NCBI GenBank assembly: GCA_903813345.2
Contig: CAIIXF020000007.1
Coordinates: forward strand, 12,818,714 to 12,878,713
Reading direction: 5' to 3'
DNA length: 60,000 bases
Source: Owenia fusiformis
Taxonomy: Eukaryota > Annelida > Polychaeta > Sabellida > Oweniidae
The translations under genes and the position numbers were made by a program. Positions within the stretch are counted from its first letter, which is position 1, and each line of letters starts with the position of its first letter. Of the stretch, positions 47,941 through 58,809 are shown piece by piece. Under the pieces are notes generated by a model, which worked only from the letters and a program-made list of their open reading frames with translations, was not told the DNA's origin and did not search any database.

Positions 47941-49332
47941 TCACAAAAGCACACAGGTTTTACTTGGCTTCCGCCCTTCACTTGGTTTGAGTGACACTGT
48001 ACTTCCATTTGCAGAATTATGTTCCTTTGAACTTGTACTTTTTCCTTTATCAGATGCACTATTTCCCCTTTCATGTGCACTTTGGCCTCTTGGTGCACTT
48101 TTTACCCTAGATGTTGCACTATTTCCTCTCTTTGATGCACTATTTCCCCTTGGGGTTGCACTATTCTCACTTTTAGCATCATTTTCTGTTTTGTCATCAT
48201 TTTTAAAATCATTGTCCCGAGTTTCTTGAGGTTTAACATCTTTATCTTCGACAGCATTAGCATCTTCTACTTCTTTCACTTTAGGGTCCTCCTTTGGATC
48301 TTCTTTGGGATGAGACTCCTCCTTCTTTAGATCCTCTTTGACTTTCGGCTCTTCCTTCTTAACATCTTCTTTATCACCTCCTCTGTTAGCATCACCATCA
48401 ACCCCATCAATCATATCCTCTGCTTTGACATGAAGTTTTAGCTTTCCATGAAGTTCGTCAAATTCCAGACCTGTCCATTCAAATTGAACCTGTGGGTCAC
48501 GCGTGAATAGTATTGGAATCAGCTGGGTAAGGACCATGCTCATGGGGCCCTCAGGGGGATAAGGAGTTTCATCAAGTTGTATGGGGATGATAGGTTTCTG
48601 GAGGGCATCAGCAAGACTCACTTCACGGCGACAGTTGGCAGACTTGGCATACTTTGTTGTGATGCAAGATATGACTACCTACAACAATTTAAGATAAAAC
48701 TATGTCAACATAATGCACTCTATTATCTCATCCTACAGAAGATGAAACACATCAGAATACTTTCTCCTTATTCACAAATGCTAACCATATAAATGTTATC
48801 AGTCAAGTGTTGTCAGAATGTGGCACATCCCAGAATGAACATCTAAATACATACATCCATGTAAAAAGTGAATTGTGGCTTAATAAATCACATGATGCCA
48901 TCTTTCTTCAGTGACTTATTCACCTTTAGGGTTATTTCCTTCTTGCCTGACCACCAAACAAACATAACTCCAGCAAAACCTGTCTAATCCGAACGTGACA
49001 GACTGGCCAAAAGTGTTCAGATTGGCAGGTATTTAGAGGTTTTTTAACATCAAAGTCTATAGCAAAAAATTAAAATAAAAACATGGGACCAAAAAAGCAT
49101 CAACATGAAGAGATGTTCGGATAAACATGTTTTACTATACTATTTAACTTACATCACATCCCCGGACTCCTTTATCAATCTTATCATAGAGAGAGTCTCC
49201 CCCTCCCATCTGATGTATATCCATCCAGCAAGGGAATCCCAGGTCAGTTAGTCTCCCATAGAGGGCTTTGATCTGAGGCTGCTTGCCCCATTGGTAGGAT
49301 ATAAACACTGGAGGAGCTCTGCTTGGCTCAGG
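47941..49332 (-). CDS. TIR2 exons and C-terminal tail (49332-49153, 48678-47941)
   Basis: TIR2 repeats the TIR1 pattern: [35 protein letters not shown] (E848), [17 protein letters not shown]. The tail is Lys/Glu-rich ([15 protein letters not shown]), then has degenerate GNSA repeats ([15 protein letters not shown]), then basic [11 protein letters not shown] and TGA at 47941-47943. CVLL fits the CaaX rule with terminal leucine (geranylgeranyl type). The linker exon 49655-49537 ([17 protein letters not shown]) joins the two TIRs. Confidence 0.9.
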
Positions 49333-52300
49333 CTGAAAGTATAGTGGTAGGATACTGTGTAAACACTGGGGGAATTGAAAGTACATTTGGTAAGATATAA
49401 AAAAACTGGAGGAGCTCTGCTTGGCCCAATGGAACCTTTATTTTTACTTTATTTCTTCTGGGAAAATATATGACATATTTCAATACAAACTGCAGTAATA
49501 ACGTAATAAAGAGAAAATCATAAACTATGTCTCTACCTTTTCCTCTACAGGTTGTGCTGGGGCTAGTTTGGGTTCTGCTTTCGTCTCTTCAGGTTTATCT
49601 TCCTTCTTCTTAATAACAATCACCTCAGCAGGAGGATTCCACCATTCCTTGTAGTCTGCAACACAGGGTGAGTAATTTTACATTATCTTAGTTAAAAATA
49701 ATAATGTAAAATAAAGTTTTTACAATATTTATTTCAGTTTTGATCTTTGTGCACATCACATATAAAAACCTATTCCTTTGCACCCTTCCACCGTGCATTG
49801 TTAGCCTTCAATGGGTTGTAAAGTATAAAATAAATCAAATACAAGTCATCAACCTTTTTACAATGGTTACCAAAGAAACCACTGAATGCAGTCAATGAGT
49901 ATAATAATATTTTGTGTATATGAGGAATACTGAAGGAATTTGAGTATATTCATAAAATAGGTTAGGGGAAAGTTAGCTTTACCTAATTAATTTTTATATG
50001 AAGTGTATGTGCTACATTCCTACATCGACCTGCTCTAGATTCTTTTGCTCAATCTTTTATATTTAGATTCCATTTACTGAAAAACTGATTGTCATAGCAA
50101 CAATCGTTAATATGGTAACCACACTAACCAAGGCTAACTAGATAATGGCAACTCCGCGGAGTAGCAAATCCCAACAAACAAAATATCAATTACCGAATTC
50201 CAATCAATTATACTCATTACTTTGGTTGAAAGTGAAAAAATTAGATTTTAGAATTGCGAATTCCTGCAAAGCAGCCATTTTGAATTTTCTGAGGTACAAA
50301 TCTGAAAAATAATACCATAATTGTGATCTACTCCAAAATTCCTTTAATTTGAGTATACTATAGCCATACTTTGAAGGGATCGAAAAATTATTGCGAAATC
50401 GTACATTAGACGGCCATTTTGAATTTTACGAGGCTCGAATCAGAAAAAAGATACAATATTTGCAATCTACTCTTAATTGCCTTTCATTTGAGTATAATAA
50501 AGCTATACTTCAGAAAGATCTAAAAATTAGCGAAAATTTCTGTTTTCCTGTCCCCCCATACATGGCCCCTGGGGGTCAGGATGAAAAACACGGAATATTT
50601 GTGAAATAGATAAATGTTGTGAATACACTACCAAAATTTCAAACAATAATATTAATTACTTTGGTTCAGAATGAAAAATTTATGATTTTTGCGAAAAAGT
50701 CCCGTCATTTTTAAAGCGACGGCCATCTTGAAAAAATTTTTTTTTGCGTAAAACTATTTACCAATATACATCTTTCCACTAAATATGAAGAAAATCTGTC
50801 AACTAGTATTTGAGTTATCTTCCGGACAGACGGACGGACTGACTGACTGACGGACTGACAGACTGACAGACTGACGGACTGACGGACAGACAGACGGACG
50901 GAGGGCTTCACTATATCCCTAACGAATTCGTTCGTTGGGATAATTACCCACCTTCTGTCACCATAGACTCATCAGGAACTATGTGAAATCTCAATTGCAT
51001 AATCAACTCCTGAAACTTTGCAACTGGCCAGAATCTCTCATCCTTCGTCAACTCAGCCTCTCTTTGGAAAAAGCGTACAAATAGATATTCCCCAAATATG
51101 GGACCCATGGCACCCTCTGGTGGCCAAGACAGTTTCTCCATTAATAATGGAATAATTGGTTTTCCCAGGTTGACAGACAGGTTCACCTAAAATAAATAAA
51201 AAATGTCAAAAATATAAATAGATAAGCCGCTCCTTCTTCCTTCCCAATTATGTGACATCACAAGGGAAAGGTACTAGTGGGTCTTGGTTACTAGACTTGT
51301 TTGAGTTTTGGCTTACATTCAATATTATCTTATAATATCTGATTCGGTGTAAAGAGTTCCTCTCATTTGCTGATATTTACATATCTATTCTGATGCTAGT
51401 CTGTTCTTACATCTATAAAAAAAGTTGAACAGGTCAGTGGTTTTCCTGTAATTTTGATGACAAGATTTATATGGCAACCCATCCTACAAACCTCTCTAGT
51501 ACAGTTGTCTGATTTGGAATATTTCTTAGATACGCAACAAATTATGACTTTAGCAGCTCGGATTCCCTGATCAATTTTCTGGAACAATTTATCGCCACCT
51601 CCCATCTGTCCAATATCCATCCAGCATTTGAACCCAGCTGCCTCTAGATGAAGCTTCAGTAGCTTGACCTCTGCCTGGTGACCCCACTGGTACGAGATGA
51701 AGACAGCAGGTGGCTCTGTAAACTCTTCGGGCTCATCAGGTAGGATCTCATCTGGAAATAATCAGTAAGAATTAAAATATGTCATTTCATTCTGCTATCA
51801 TGTACAGTAAAAACCTGTGTATCTAAACACCGATTCTCACAGTATTAGTATTGTGTAAAGTTCCTATGACTCAATGACTATGACACTCAGCACAAGACAA
51901 GGACAATTTAGCAATCTAAAATAGTCAAAAAATTCTTGAAATATAATTTTCAAAACATTCCAAAATATTCTTTGAAGTGAAAAGTAAAATTATATTCCTT
52001 TACCTGCATCATCTAAAGCCTTCTGTACAATTTCTACAGCATCAGTACGATTCATCTCAGTTAGTGCTCTCAACACTCCATAGGTGGCCTCGCTAGTCTT
52101 GTGTGTCGCAAACCATTCACTTAACATTGACATACACGGGTCATGCTGTGTTGCCCAGTTCTTGATATCTTCCTTACTGTAACCTAATCTACTGGATAGT
52201 AATCGCCAATCATGGTCTGTTTCAGGGTTCAGAAGTTTTGATACTTCTTTAGACCATGCTGGGGCATTGGATAGAGTCTACAAAATACCAGCATACACTC

Positions 52301-55300
52301 AAGTAATTTGCATGTAGCCAAATCAGGTAATCACATCCAAATCTGTATGTAGACTGACCTGTCAATCCATGTGTATGTATACTGGAATGGTTCTGGTCTA
52401 CTGTATAGCCTACCGAAGGAGTGCCTAATTACACCATTGGAAAATTTGTGGTCAAATATAAAAAATGCCATTCTATAAAAGGTCTATAAAAAAGAACTCT
52501 GGCAACTTTGCTACAGGGGGTAATTTTTTAAAAACTACTTTTTCAGTCAATGTTTTATTTGATCTTCTAAAGATGCAACTCTAGTTTCTATAAGCTCAAG
52601 TGAAGAGTGAAGTTTTTCTATCTCATTTATAATTCCTTGCTTTGTTCTCTCTAATTTCTCATCAAATACTTTTGTAATAACCAATCTAAATTGTTCTAAA
52701 ATAAGCTTAAATTGGTCATCGTCAGGTTTCAATTTTTGTGAGTTCAATCTTTGTTTGTTATATTTCACAGTTGCTTCTGTTTTACTCAAACCCTGGAAGA
52801 AAATTGATGATATCCTCTGATTTATTATTGATGTGATTTTCATCCATTTATGAGATCAACATTCATTATGATATTTCAATATCCAACATTACATTTCAAT
52901 ATCCAATATTAGATTTAAATATCCAATATTAGATTTCAATATCCAATATAAGATTTCAATATCCAATATTAGATTTCAATATCCCTTAGAGGATCAAAAT
53001 CATATAATGTGAGTAAATCATAGGATGTTTCTTTTTTGTCATTGTTATTTGATACTCTTATGCTCATATTGAGTCTAGTAGCAAAAATATGTTCAAACAT
53101 CAGTTACGACACTGTGCCTCATGATTCAAAAGCCACTTTTGATAGTTAGGTGAAAATTTGGTAAAGATATGATATTTTCCAATTGTTTCAAAAAAGTTAA
53201 TTTTGACATGATTTCATTTGAATATCAACTGTTAAATAAACTAATCTCTGATGATAAATTTGCTTCAAAATTTTGTATTGACTCCAAAAGTCTTTATGTA
53301 TTGATGGTATTAGTAGACTTAAGATATAATATTTCATTGAATTTCTACATCAGTTCCCTTTTCTATTGCTGTGACCAGCCATACCTTTTGATCAACTTCT
53401 TCCACTTTCTCCTCCAGTTCTTCAACAGTGTTTTCCACATTATCCACTCTCTCTTCTACTTTGGCAACATCTTCCTTGGTCTCCTGTAGTTCTTTACCTT
53501 GCTCATCCACCTGTTAAACATTGTGAACACCTTGTATTAGACACCCTGTATTAGACACCCTGTGTATTATGAGATGATGAATAAAATTGTTAAAATGGGC
53601 ACATTGTATAGTGGCTGTGTTCTATTTGAGACATTCCATTATTTCTCGAAGTTAATCACCAGAACAAATATACAGTAAATAAATAAAGTGTGTACTCTTC
53701 AAAAACTGTTTTACAGAAAAATGTACCTTTTTCATAATTTTCAAGTTTATTTCTTATGATAAAAGTGTACAACATAGAGAAACAAGATTATTAAACATTA
53801 GCAGAAAATGTACCTCCACTGCCAAATTGGCAACATTCTGCTCAGTTTCGTCAACTCTTGTGTCCAGCTTTTCAACATCATCTTTCTGCTGGGAAAGGTC
53901 ATTGGATAGTCCTTCAAGACTACAATGAGAATGGTGAAAAATATGTTTAATGTTATGTAATGTTTGTATTGAGTAAGATTTTGAATAATTGTGACAATTT
54001 AAGATATTGTGATTTTGCCTAATATTGAAAGTTTGCATTACATTGAGAATATATTCAAAACAAAAGTTATCAATAACATAACACGTCTCTTTTACTCCAT
54101 AACTTGCAATACTGTTGGAACACCACTGAGACCAACCAGTAGTGTTCATTTTGGCAGATCATCAGATATACAGGCTTTACTACTTTACTATACATAGAAT
54201 AGTATGACATGACTTAAAAGTGGATTTACCAGATAACATACATATTAGTATTGCCTACCTCCTTTCAGCTATAATATCCAGCAAATACTGACACATCTCT
54301 TGGAATTGGGGGTCCTGTTTAGTCTGCTCTATCATTGTTTTGTGCTTTACTAAGAGGTCTTTATTCTGAAGCCCCAATGTCTTCATGCAGGCAAGGAGCC
54401 CATTTTTCCACTGGGGAACAGATTTCTTGAACAGTGTGACAAGATTGTCCATGCATCTCGGGGCAGACTCCTGAAAAAACCACATAAATTTTCATCACAA
54501 AATATCTTTTCACAGTAATACTAGTTTTACTTACAAGAGTTATATCTCAAATCAATTGTTAATCTGAAGAGGTCGGAAAGTTCCTGTCCAAGCACATACC
54601 TTAACATCCACTCCAACTGAGGCTATACAGTTGCCCACATTGTACGTGTAGTTGGTGTTCTCACCAGCTAGTGCAACAAGCCTATCTATATAGGGAAGGA
54701 GTCTCTTGCCTTGTTTCGCAGCCACCCCTGAGGCAATATGGATAGCCACTCCTGATGTCTCAGAGTAGTCCAGTCGCTCCATGACCAACTCTAAGTGGGA
54801 CTCCAGTATGAACTGAAGTGGAAGAATAATGTAAGACATTAATCTGACTTTAATAGCATTAGTCACTTGTTAAACCAGAACAACGGCAACGCCAAAGCGT
54901 AGCAAATCCCATCGAACAGAAATGGCTGGCATTTTTACAAACGAATCGCAAATATCATAAAACAACACACCAGAAAGGCCACCATTTTCAAAATGGTTGC
55001 TCACTAGCCAAGTTGTCAACAGAAGAAATAATATGCTTTTTAGTAGCCACCTCTAAAATTTTTGAAAAATCGCACACATACTTGTAAAATAACACACATA
55101 AAAATGGTGGCCATTTTTCAAAATGGCCGACTACTCCCTAAAGTTTTATTAGACAATGTGCCATGCTTAAAGTATTCACATATCAAATATGAACAAAATC
55201 GCTCTACTACTTTTCGAGTTATAGTAAAATACGTTAAAATGGCGGCCATTTTTCAAAATTGTTTTCAAAATGGCCGCCTTCTACCAAAAGTGTCATAGGA

Positions 55301-58288
55301 CAGTGTGCCATGCTTATAGTATTCACATACCAAATATGAACAAAATCGCTCCACTACTTTTCAAGTTATAGTAAAATACGTTAAAATGGCGGCCATTTTT
55401 CAAATTTTTTTTCAAAATGGCTGCCTTCTACCAAAAGTGTCATAAGACAGTGTGCCATGCTTATAGTATTCACATACCTAATATGAACAAAATCGCTCCA
55501 CTACTTTTCGAGTTATAGTAAAATATGTTAAAATGGCGGCCTTCAAAATGGCCGCCTTCTACCAAAAGTATCTTTAGACAGTGTGCAATGCTTATAGTAT
55601 TCACATACCAAATATGAACAAAATCGCTCCACTACTTTTTGAGTTACAGCAAAAATCGTAAAATGACGAGTAAAGGCCGCCATTTTTCAGGATGGCTGCC
55701 ATGTGCTTCTTTAATATCTACATTTGTAGCATTATTAATGTCCTTTATAATTTTTTTACATTTAAAACATATTGCTGTTACAGTTTTACATATTGCACCT
55801 AAATTACTGTAAAATCGTCACTAATATGGCCGCCATTTTGAAATGAGCGGCCATTTTGAAAATCGGCTCTCGAGCAGAACTTCTACCGCCATAGGGTATA
55901 TGTGTAGAAAATATGAACAAAATCGGGCCAACGGTATTTGAGTTATTGCCCGGACGGACGGACGGACGGAGGCGTTCCCTATATCCCTCCGAACTTCGTT
56001 CGATGGGATAATGAAGCATGATACATATATCCTTTTTGATTTAAAATTAAGGTGCCATATGACAGCTGGTTGGAGTATACATGTATATTAAGTTACCTGT
56101 GGAGCACTGGTCGCTATAGGCATTAGAAGAACAAGTATATGGGCACTTTTAGATGGACTCATGTCTTCTATAAGGGGAACAATATCATCTAGACGTCTGT
56201 TGATACCATCAGATGCCTTTGGGTAGATTATAGTCAATATGCTTACAATGTGATGCACTAGAAAAGAAATCATAAGATAATATTATCTGGAAATGTTTTT
56301 TGTTAATTTGAAACATTTCTTAAAATATTTAACAATACTTTTCTTAGTTTTGTGTTTTCTTTTTTACCAGTTTTATTACACTGGTAAAATGCATGTCTCA
56401 TTTACATGCTTTTCTGGAATTGCGTCATACTGTACCTATAATCTGAAGATGGTGAAGATAGTTCAGATCATGAATTGATTCTTTTTCTTTTAAATAAAAA
56501 TGCTGTATACATATTTTTCTTAGTAATAGATCACCAATCAAAATGCATGCTTACTTGCATCATCCTTAGAACTAACTTCCTCTAACATGTCAATTATTGT
56601 GTCGACGTGTGGGGATAGGAATTCTGGGAAACTTTGTAAGTTATGTAAAGTTGGTAGGAAACGTAGTTTAGTTTTGAAATCATCATGTTGGCATAGCAAC
56701 ACAACAGTATCTGCCATCGCCTTGACAATCTTCTTGCTTTCTCTGTTCTGAAGGCAAAAACATAAGGTTTGATAAATAAATTAGAAAAGGTACACAAACT
56801 GCTTTCAATTTTACTCAATAACAATTTTCCTAAGATGACTTTGAGTTAATGATGAAGTGACTAAAATGACCAACACTATTTTGTTAAAAAATAGGAACTA
56901 AAAGTACATGGAAGGTAGCTTATCAAATATTCAGATTATGAGATTAGAGTAAAAGTACTTTTAGGAAAAACTGCACTGAAAAAGTGTGTTCTGGACCAAT
57001 AATTATCTTCTAATGTCCCAACAACTGTTCCTTTCACACTAGTGTGACCGTGAATACAAACTCTGATGGTGTGTTCACTTACATTATCCAAGTATTCATA
57101 TGCTATCTCATGCGCCATATGTCCCTTAGCAGTGAATCTCTCCTCTTCATCAAACAACTCCTCGTTGACGCACTTCTTCAATGTATCAGTGAATGTATCC
57201 ACATATTTCGCAGCCACGCCATTTTCACTACATACATAAACGCATCAAGGCATATTTACTGGCTATGAATTGCAGGATAAATACAGGGTGGATCAATAGA
57301 GCTGTGGATTCGTAAAGTAAATTCTGTAAAGTTGAACACCTTTGTAAGTGGAACACCTCTATTGCTGAACATTTTGAAGTAGAGGAACTAAAAGGTCTTG
57401 CACAGGTTTTACAATACAAACAATCGAAATGACATTAATTGTCATGCTGGGTCTCCTAAGGACCAAATGAATAGGGATCAATTTTATAAAAACAATAAAA
57501 ATTAATTGCCCCAAAATGAACTTGAACATGGACATAAACTGGTTGGATTCAGCATGCTTATGAAGTGCTTTAGGTCAGACTATTTGTTCTCAATCGAGCT
57601 ATAATTTATCATTGAACCCAGCCACATATTTTGAACATAGCCATGTATTTTGAACATAGCCACATATTTTGAACATAGCCACACATTTTACTCCATTTGG
57701 AAAGCTATATACCTGATGAACTTGTTTATTAGCCGCAACGTATACTCCACGAATCTTGTGTATTTCCAATGTGACTTATCAAATCCATCGTCTTCATTCC
57801 AGATGCCTTTGACCATGGCATCCCACAGTTCACCAAGCTTGGCCTTCTCACTCTGAAACATAAGAAATATTTCAATCAATACATCTATATATATAGTCAT
57901 GGACATTAATATAGGAACTCATTGACACAGACTGATTTAATTGTTTGGATATGCAATAAAAACATCGGATGTACATTTTTGAACGACACTCTGTTTTTGG
58001 GAGGTTGGTTGGATGATCATGGTTCACCCCAAAACATGAGCCAAACTGGAAGTGTAAGAGATGAAGAATGTTTTGCACAAATAATACTTATGCTTACTTT
58101 TTATTCATACACACTGTAATGAAATATAAAAATTATATAAAAAAACATATTTATGTATGAATACCTTTATATCAAAGTAGTCTACAGTCTCCTCTGCAAG
58201 ATCAGCTCTCATGTCATTTGGGGTCTCAAGGCACAAGTAGAAAATTTCCAACACTGAACCACTGATATTCTTCAAAATTTTATTGTCC
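47941..58288 (-). CDS. Helical-repeat / coiled-coil / death domain / TIR-TIR protein with CaaX end (5' partial)
   Basis: Fifteen minus-strand exons in compatible phase: 58288-58165, 57852-57713, 57227-57083, 56747-56555, 56257-56097, 54812-54600, 54470-54259, 53919-53814, 53510-53385, 52277-52004, 51751-51492, 51186-50952, 49655-49537, 49332-49153, 48678-47941. They give 1,074 residues with the N-terminus outside the window. Order (window numbering): helical repeats 1-395, coiled coil 397-473, death domain 474-564, TIR1 about 577-705, charged linker 730-769, TIR2 about 774-905, low-complexity tail to 1074 ending TCVLL. Death plus TIR recalls MyD88, but the layout differs. Likely an innate signalling scaffold, possibly an NADase; inference. 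I know no standard name. Confidence 0.88.
48971..49137. mobile_element. Pogo/Tigger-like MITE
   Basis: Ends AAAACCTGTCTAATCCGAAC and, inverted, AGTAAAACATGTTTATCCGA bound about 165 bp in the intron between TIR2 exons. Similar to 25492-25643. Confidence 0.5.
50138..50940 (-). mobile_element. Helitron-like element, copy 4 (diverged subfamily, 803 bp)
   Basis: On the minus strand it starts TCCCAACGAACGAATTCGTT after A and ends CATTATCTAG before T (CTRR = CTAG). A near-perfect hairpin CTCCGCGGAG precedes the end. It has the GTCCGTC-type microsatellite near the 5' end and a few GGCCAT motifs, but fewer modules than copies 1-3. It fills most of the intron after TIR1. Confidence 0.7.
50952..51751 (-). 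CDS. TIR1 exons (51751-51492, 51186-50952)
   Basis: Box 1 [17 protein letters not shown] region [12 protein letters not shown], alpha-C SDNCTREV with the glutamate (residue 651) at the exon end, then [17 protein letters not shown]. The glutamate sits where NADase TIRs have their catalytic residue. Donor at 50951 is GTGGGT and lies only 11 nt from a Helitron-like insertion. Confidence 0.9.
52004..52277 (-). CDS. Death-domain exon
   Basis: Encodes about 91 residues with the death-fold pattern: [69 protein letters not shown]. The DWR...LG...I..W spacing is typical of death domains in MyD88, IRAK and ankyrin-type proteins. Starts phase 0, ends phase 1 into TIR1. Confidence 0.88.
52547..52792 (-). 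CDS. Alternative terminal exon (coiled-coil end, stop)
   Basis: Acceptor TTTTCTTCCAG is followed by [16 protein letters not shown] and, after more helical sequence, [14 protein letters not shown] and TGA (52547-52549). It starts in phase 0, the same as the death-domain exon, so it can follow the coiled-coil exon and end the protein. An AATAAA lies within its last codons. Use would give a protein without death or TIR domains. It could instead be an unused or retroelement-derived segment. Confidence 0.5.
   Translation of the reverse strand, partial: GLSKTEATVKYNKQRLNSQKLKPDDDQFKLILEQFRLVITKVFDEKLERTKQGIINEIEKLHSSLELIETRVASLEDQIKH
52868..52985. repeat. 20-bp tandem repeat, about six copies
   Basis: Unit ATTTCAATATCCAATATTAG, just upstream (minus-strand sense) of the alternative terminal exon. 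Confidence 0.8.
53385..53919 (-). CDS. Coiled-coil exons (53919-53814, 53510-53385)
   Basis: Heptad-patterned acidic coiled coil: [20 protein letters not shown] then [20 protein letters not shown]. The region probably oligomerises the protein. The 53385 exon ends in phase 0 and can join either the death-domain exon (52277) or the alternative terminal exon (52792). Confidence 0.85.
54259..58288 (-). CDS. Helical-repeat N-terminal region (exons 1-7 visible)
   Basis: About 395 residues of amphipathic helix pairs, e.g. [33 protein letters not shown] and [20 protein letters not shown]. By eye this resembles the HEAT/ARM-like N-terminal part of Melted/VEPH1, including the [11 protein letters not shown] segment, but I could not test it. 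Exons: 58288-58165, 57852-57713, 57227-57083, 56747-56555, 56257-56097, 54812-54600, 54470-54259. A Helitron-like copy fills most of the intron 54813-56096. Confidence 0.75.
54875..56008 (-). mobile_element. Helitron-like non-autonomous element, copy 3 (1,134 bp)
   Basis: Same family and inverted orientation as copy 2. On the minus strand it starts TCCCATCGAACGAAGTTCGG after A and ends CCGTTGTTCTGG before T. It lies in an intron of the death-TIR-TIR gene, its 3' end about 60 nt from the acceptor of the exon at 54812. Confidence 0.75.
57620..57690. repeat. 19-bp tandem repeat, about four copies
   Basis: Unit ATAGCCACATATTTTGAAC lies just beyond the donor (minus sense) of the exon ending at 57713. 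Confidence 0.75.
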
Positions 58289-58384
58289 CTAAAAGAAAAA
58301 AATTGTATTATGAAATAAATAAAGAGCCTCCTTCTTACTATGCATAAAAGAATGAGTTAAAAACAGCCAAAATATTGTATCGAA

Positions 58385-58809
58385 ACTAAAAAAAACATGT
58401 AGTAACAAATCCTACCAAACAAAACATATTCTATCAAATCACTCATCATTTTAAACATAACCAGGTATTAATGACAAAGTTTCATTTTGGCAAAATCTAC
58501 AAACATTACACACATGATGGATTATTACAAATTTTGTCTGGATTGGGGATCCTACGACCATAAGACATTAGTACATAAAATTTAGACCAAAGCCTCTGAC
58601 TTGTATTTAAGTACCAGAAAAAAGCATATTTCTCCTGAAAAATACCGGCCATTTTGAATATAGCAGCCATCAAGAAATTTTCTCTGTAGCAGTCCATATG
58701 GACATACAGATGAACAGATAGGCAGACAAATGGATGGATAGCTTCTCTCTATCCCTAACAAATGGATGGATAGCTTCTCTATATCCCTAACGAATTTCAT
58801 TCAGTGGGG
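58385..58809 (-). mobile_element. Degenerate Helitron-like element, copy 5
   Basis: The 5' end on the minus strand reads CCCCACTGAATGAAATTCGT, then TAGGGATATAGAGAAGC, clearly related to copy 4. The other end keeps only GTAGTAACAAATCCTACCAA, so the right border is approximate. Confidence 0.5.
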
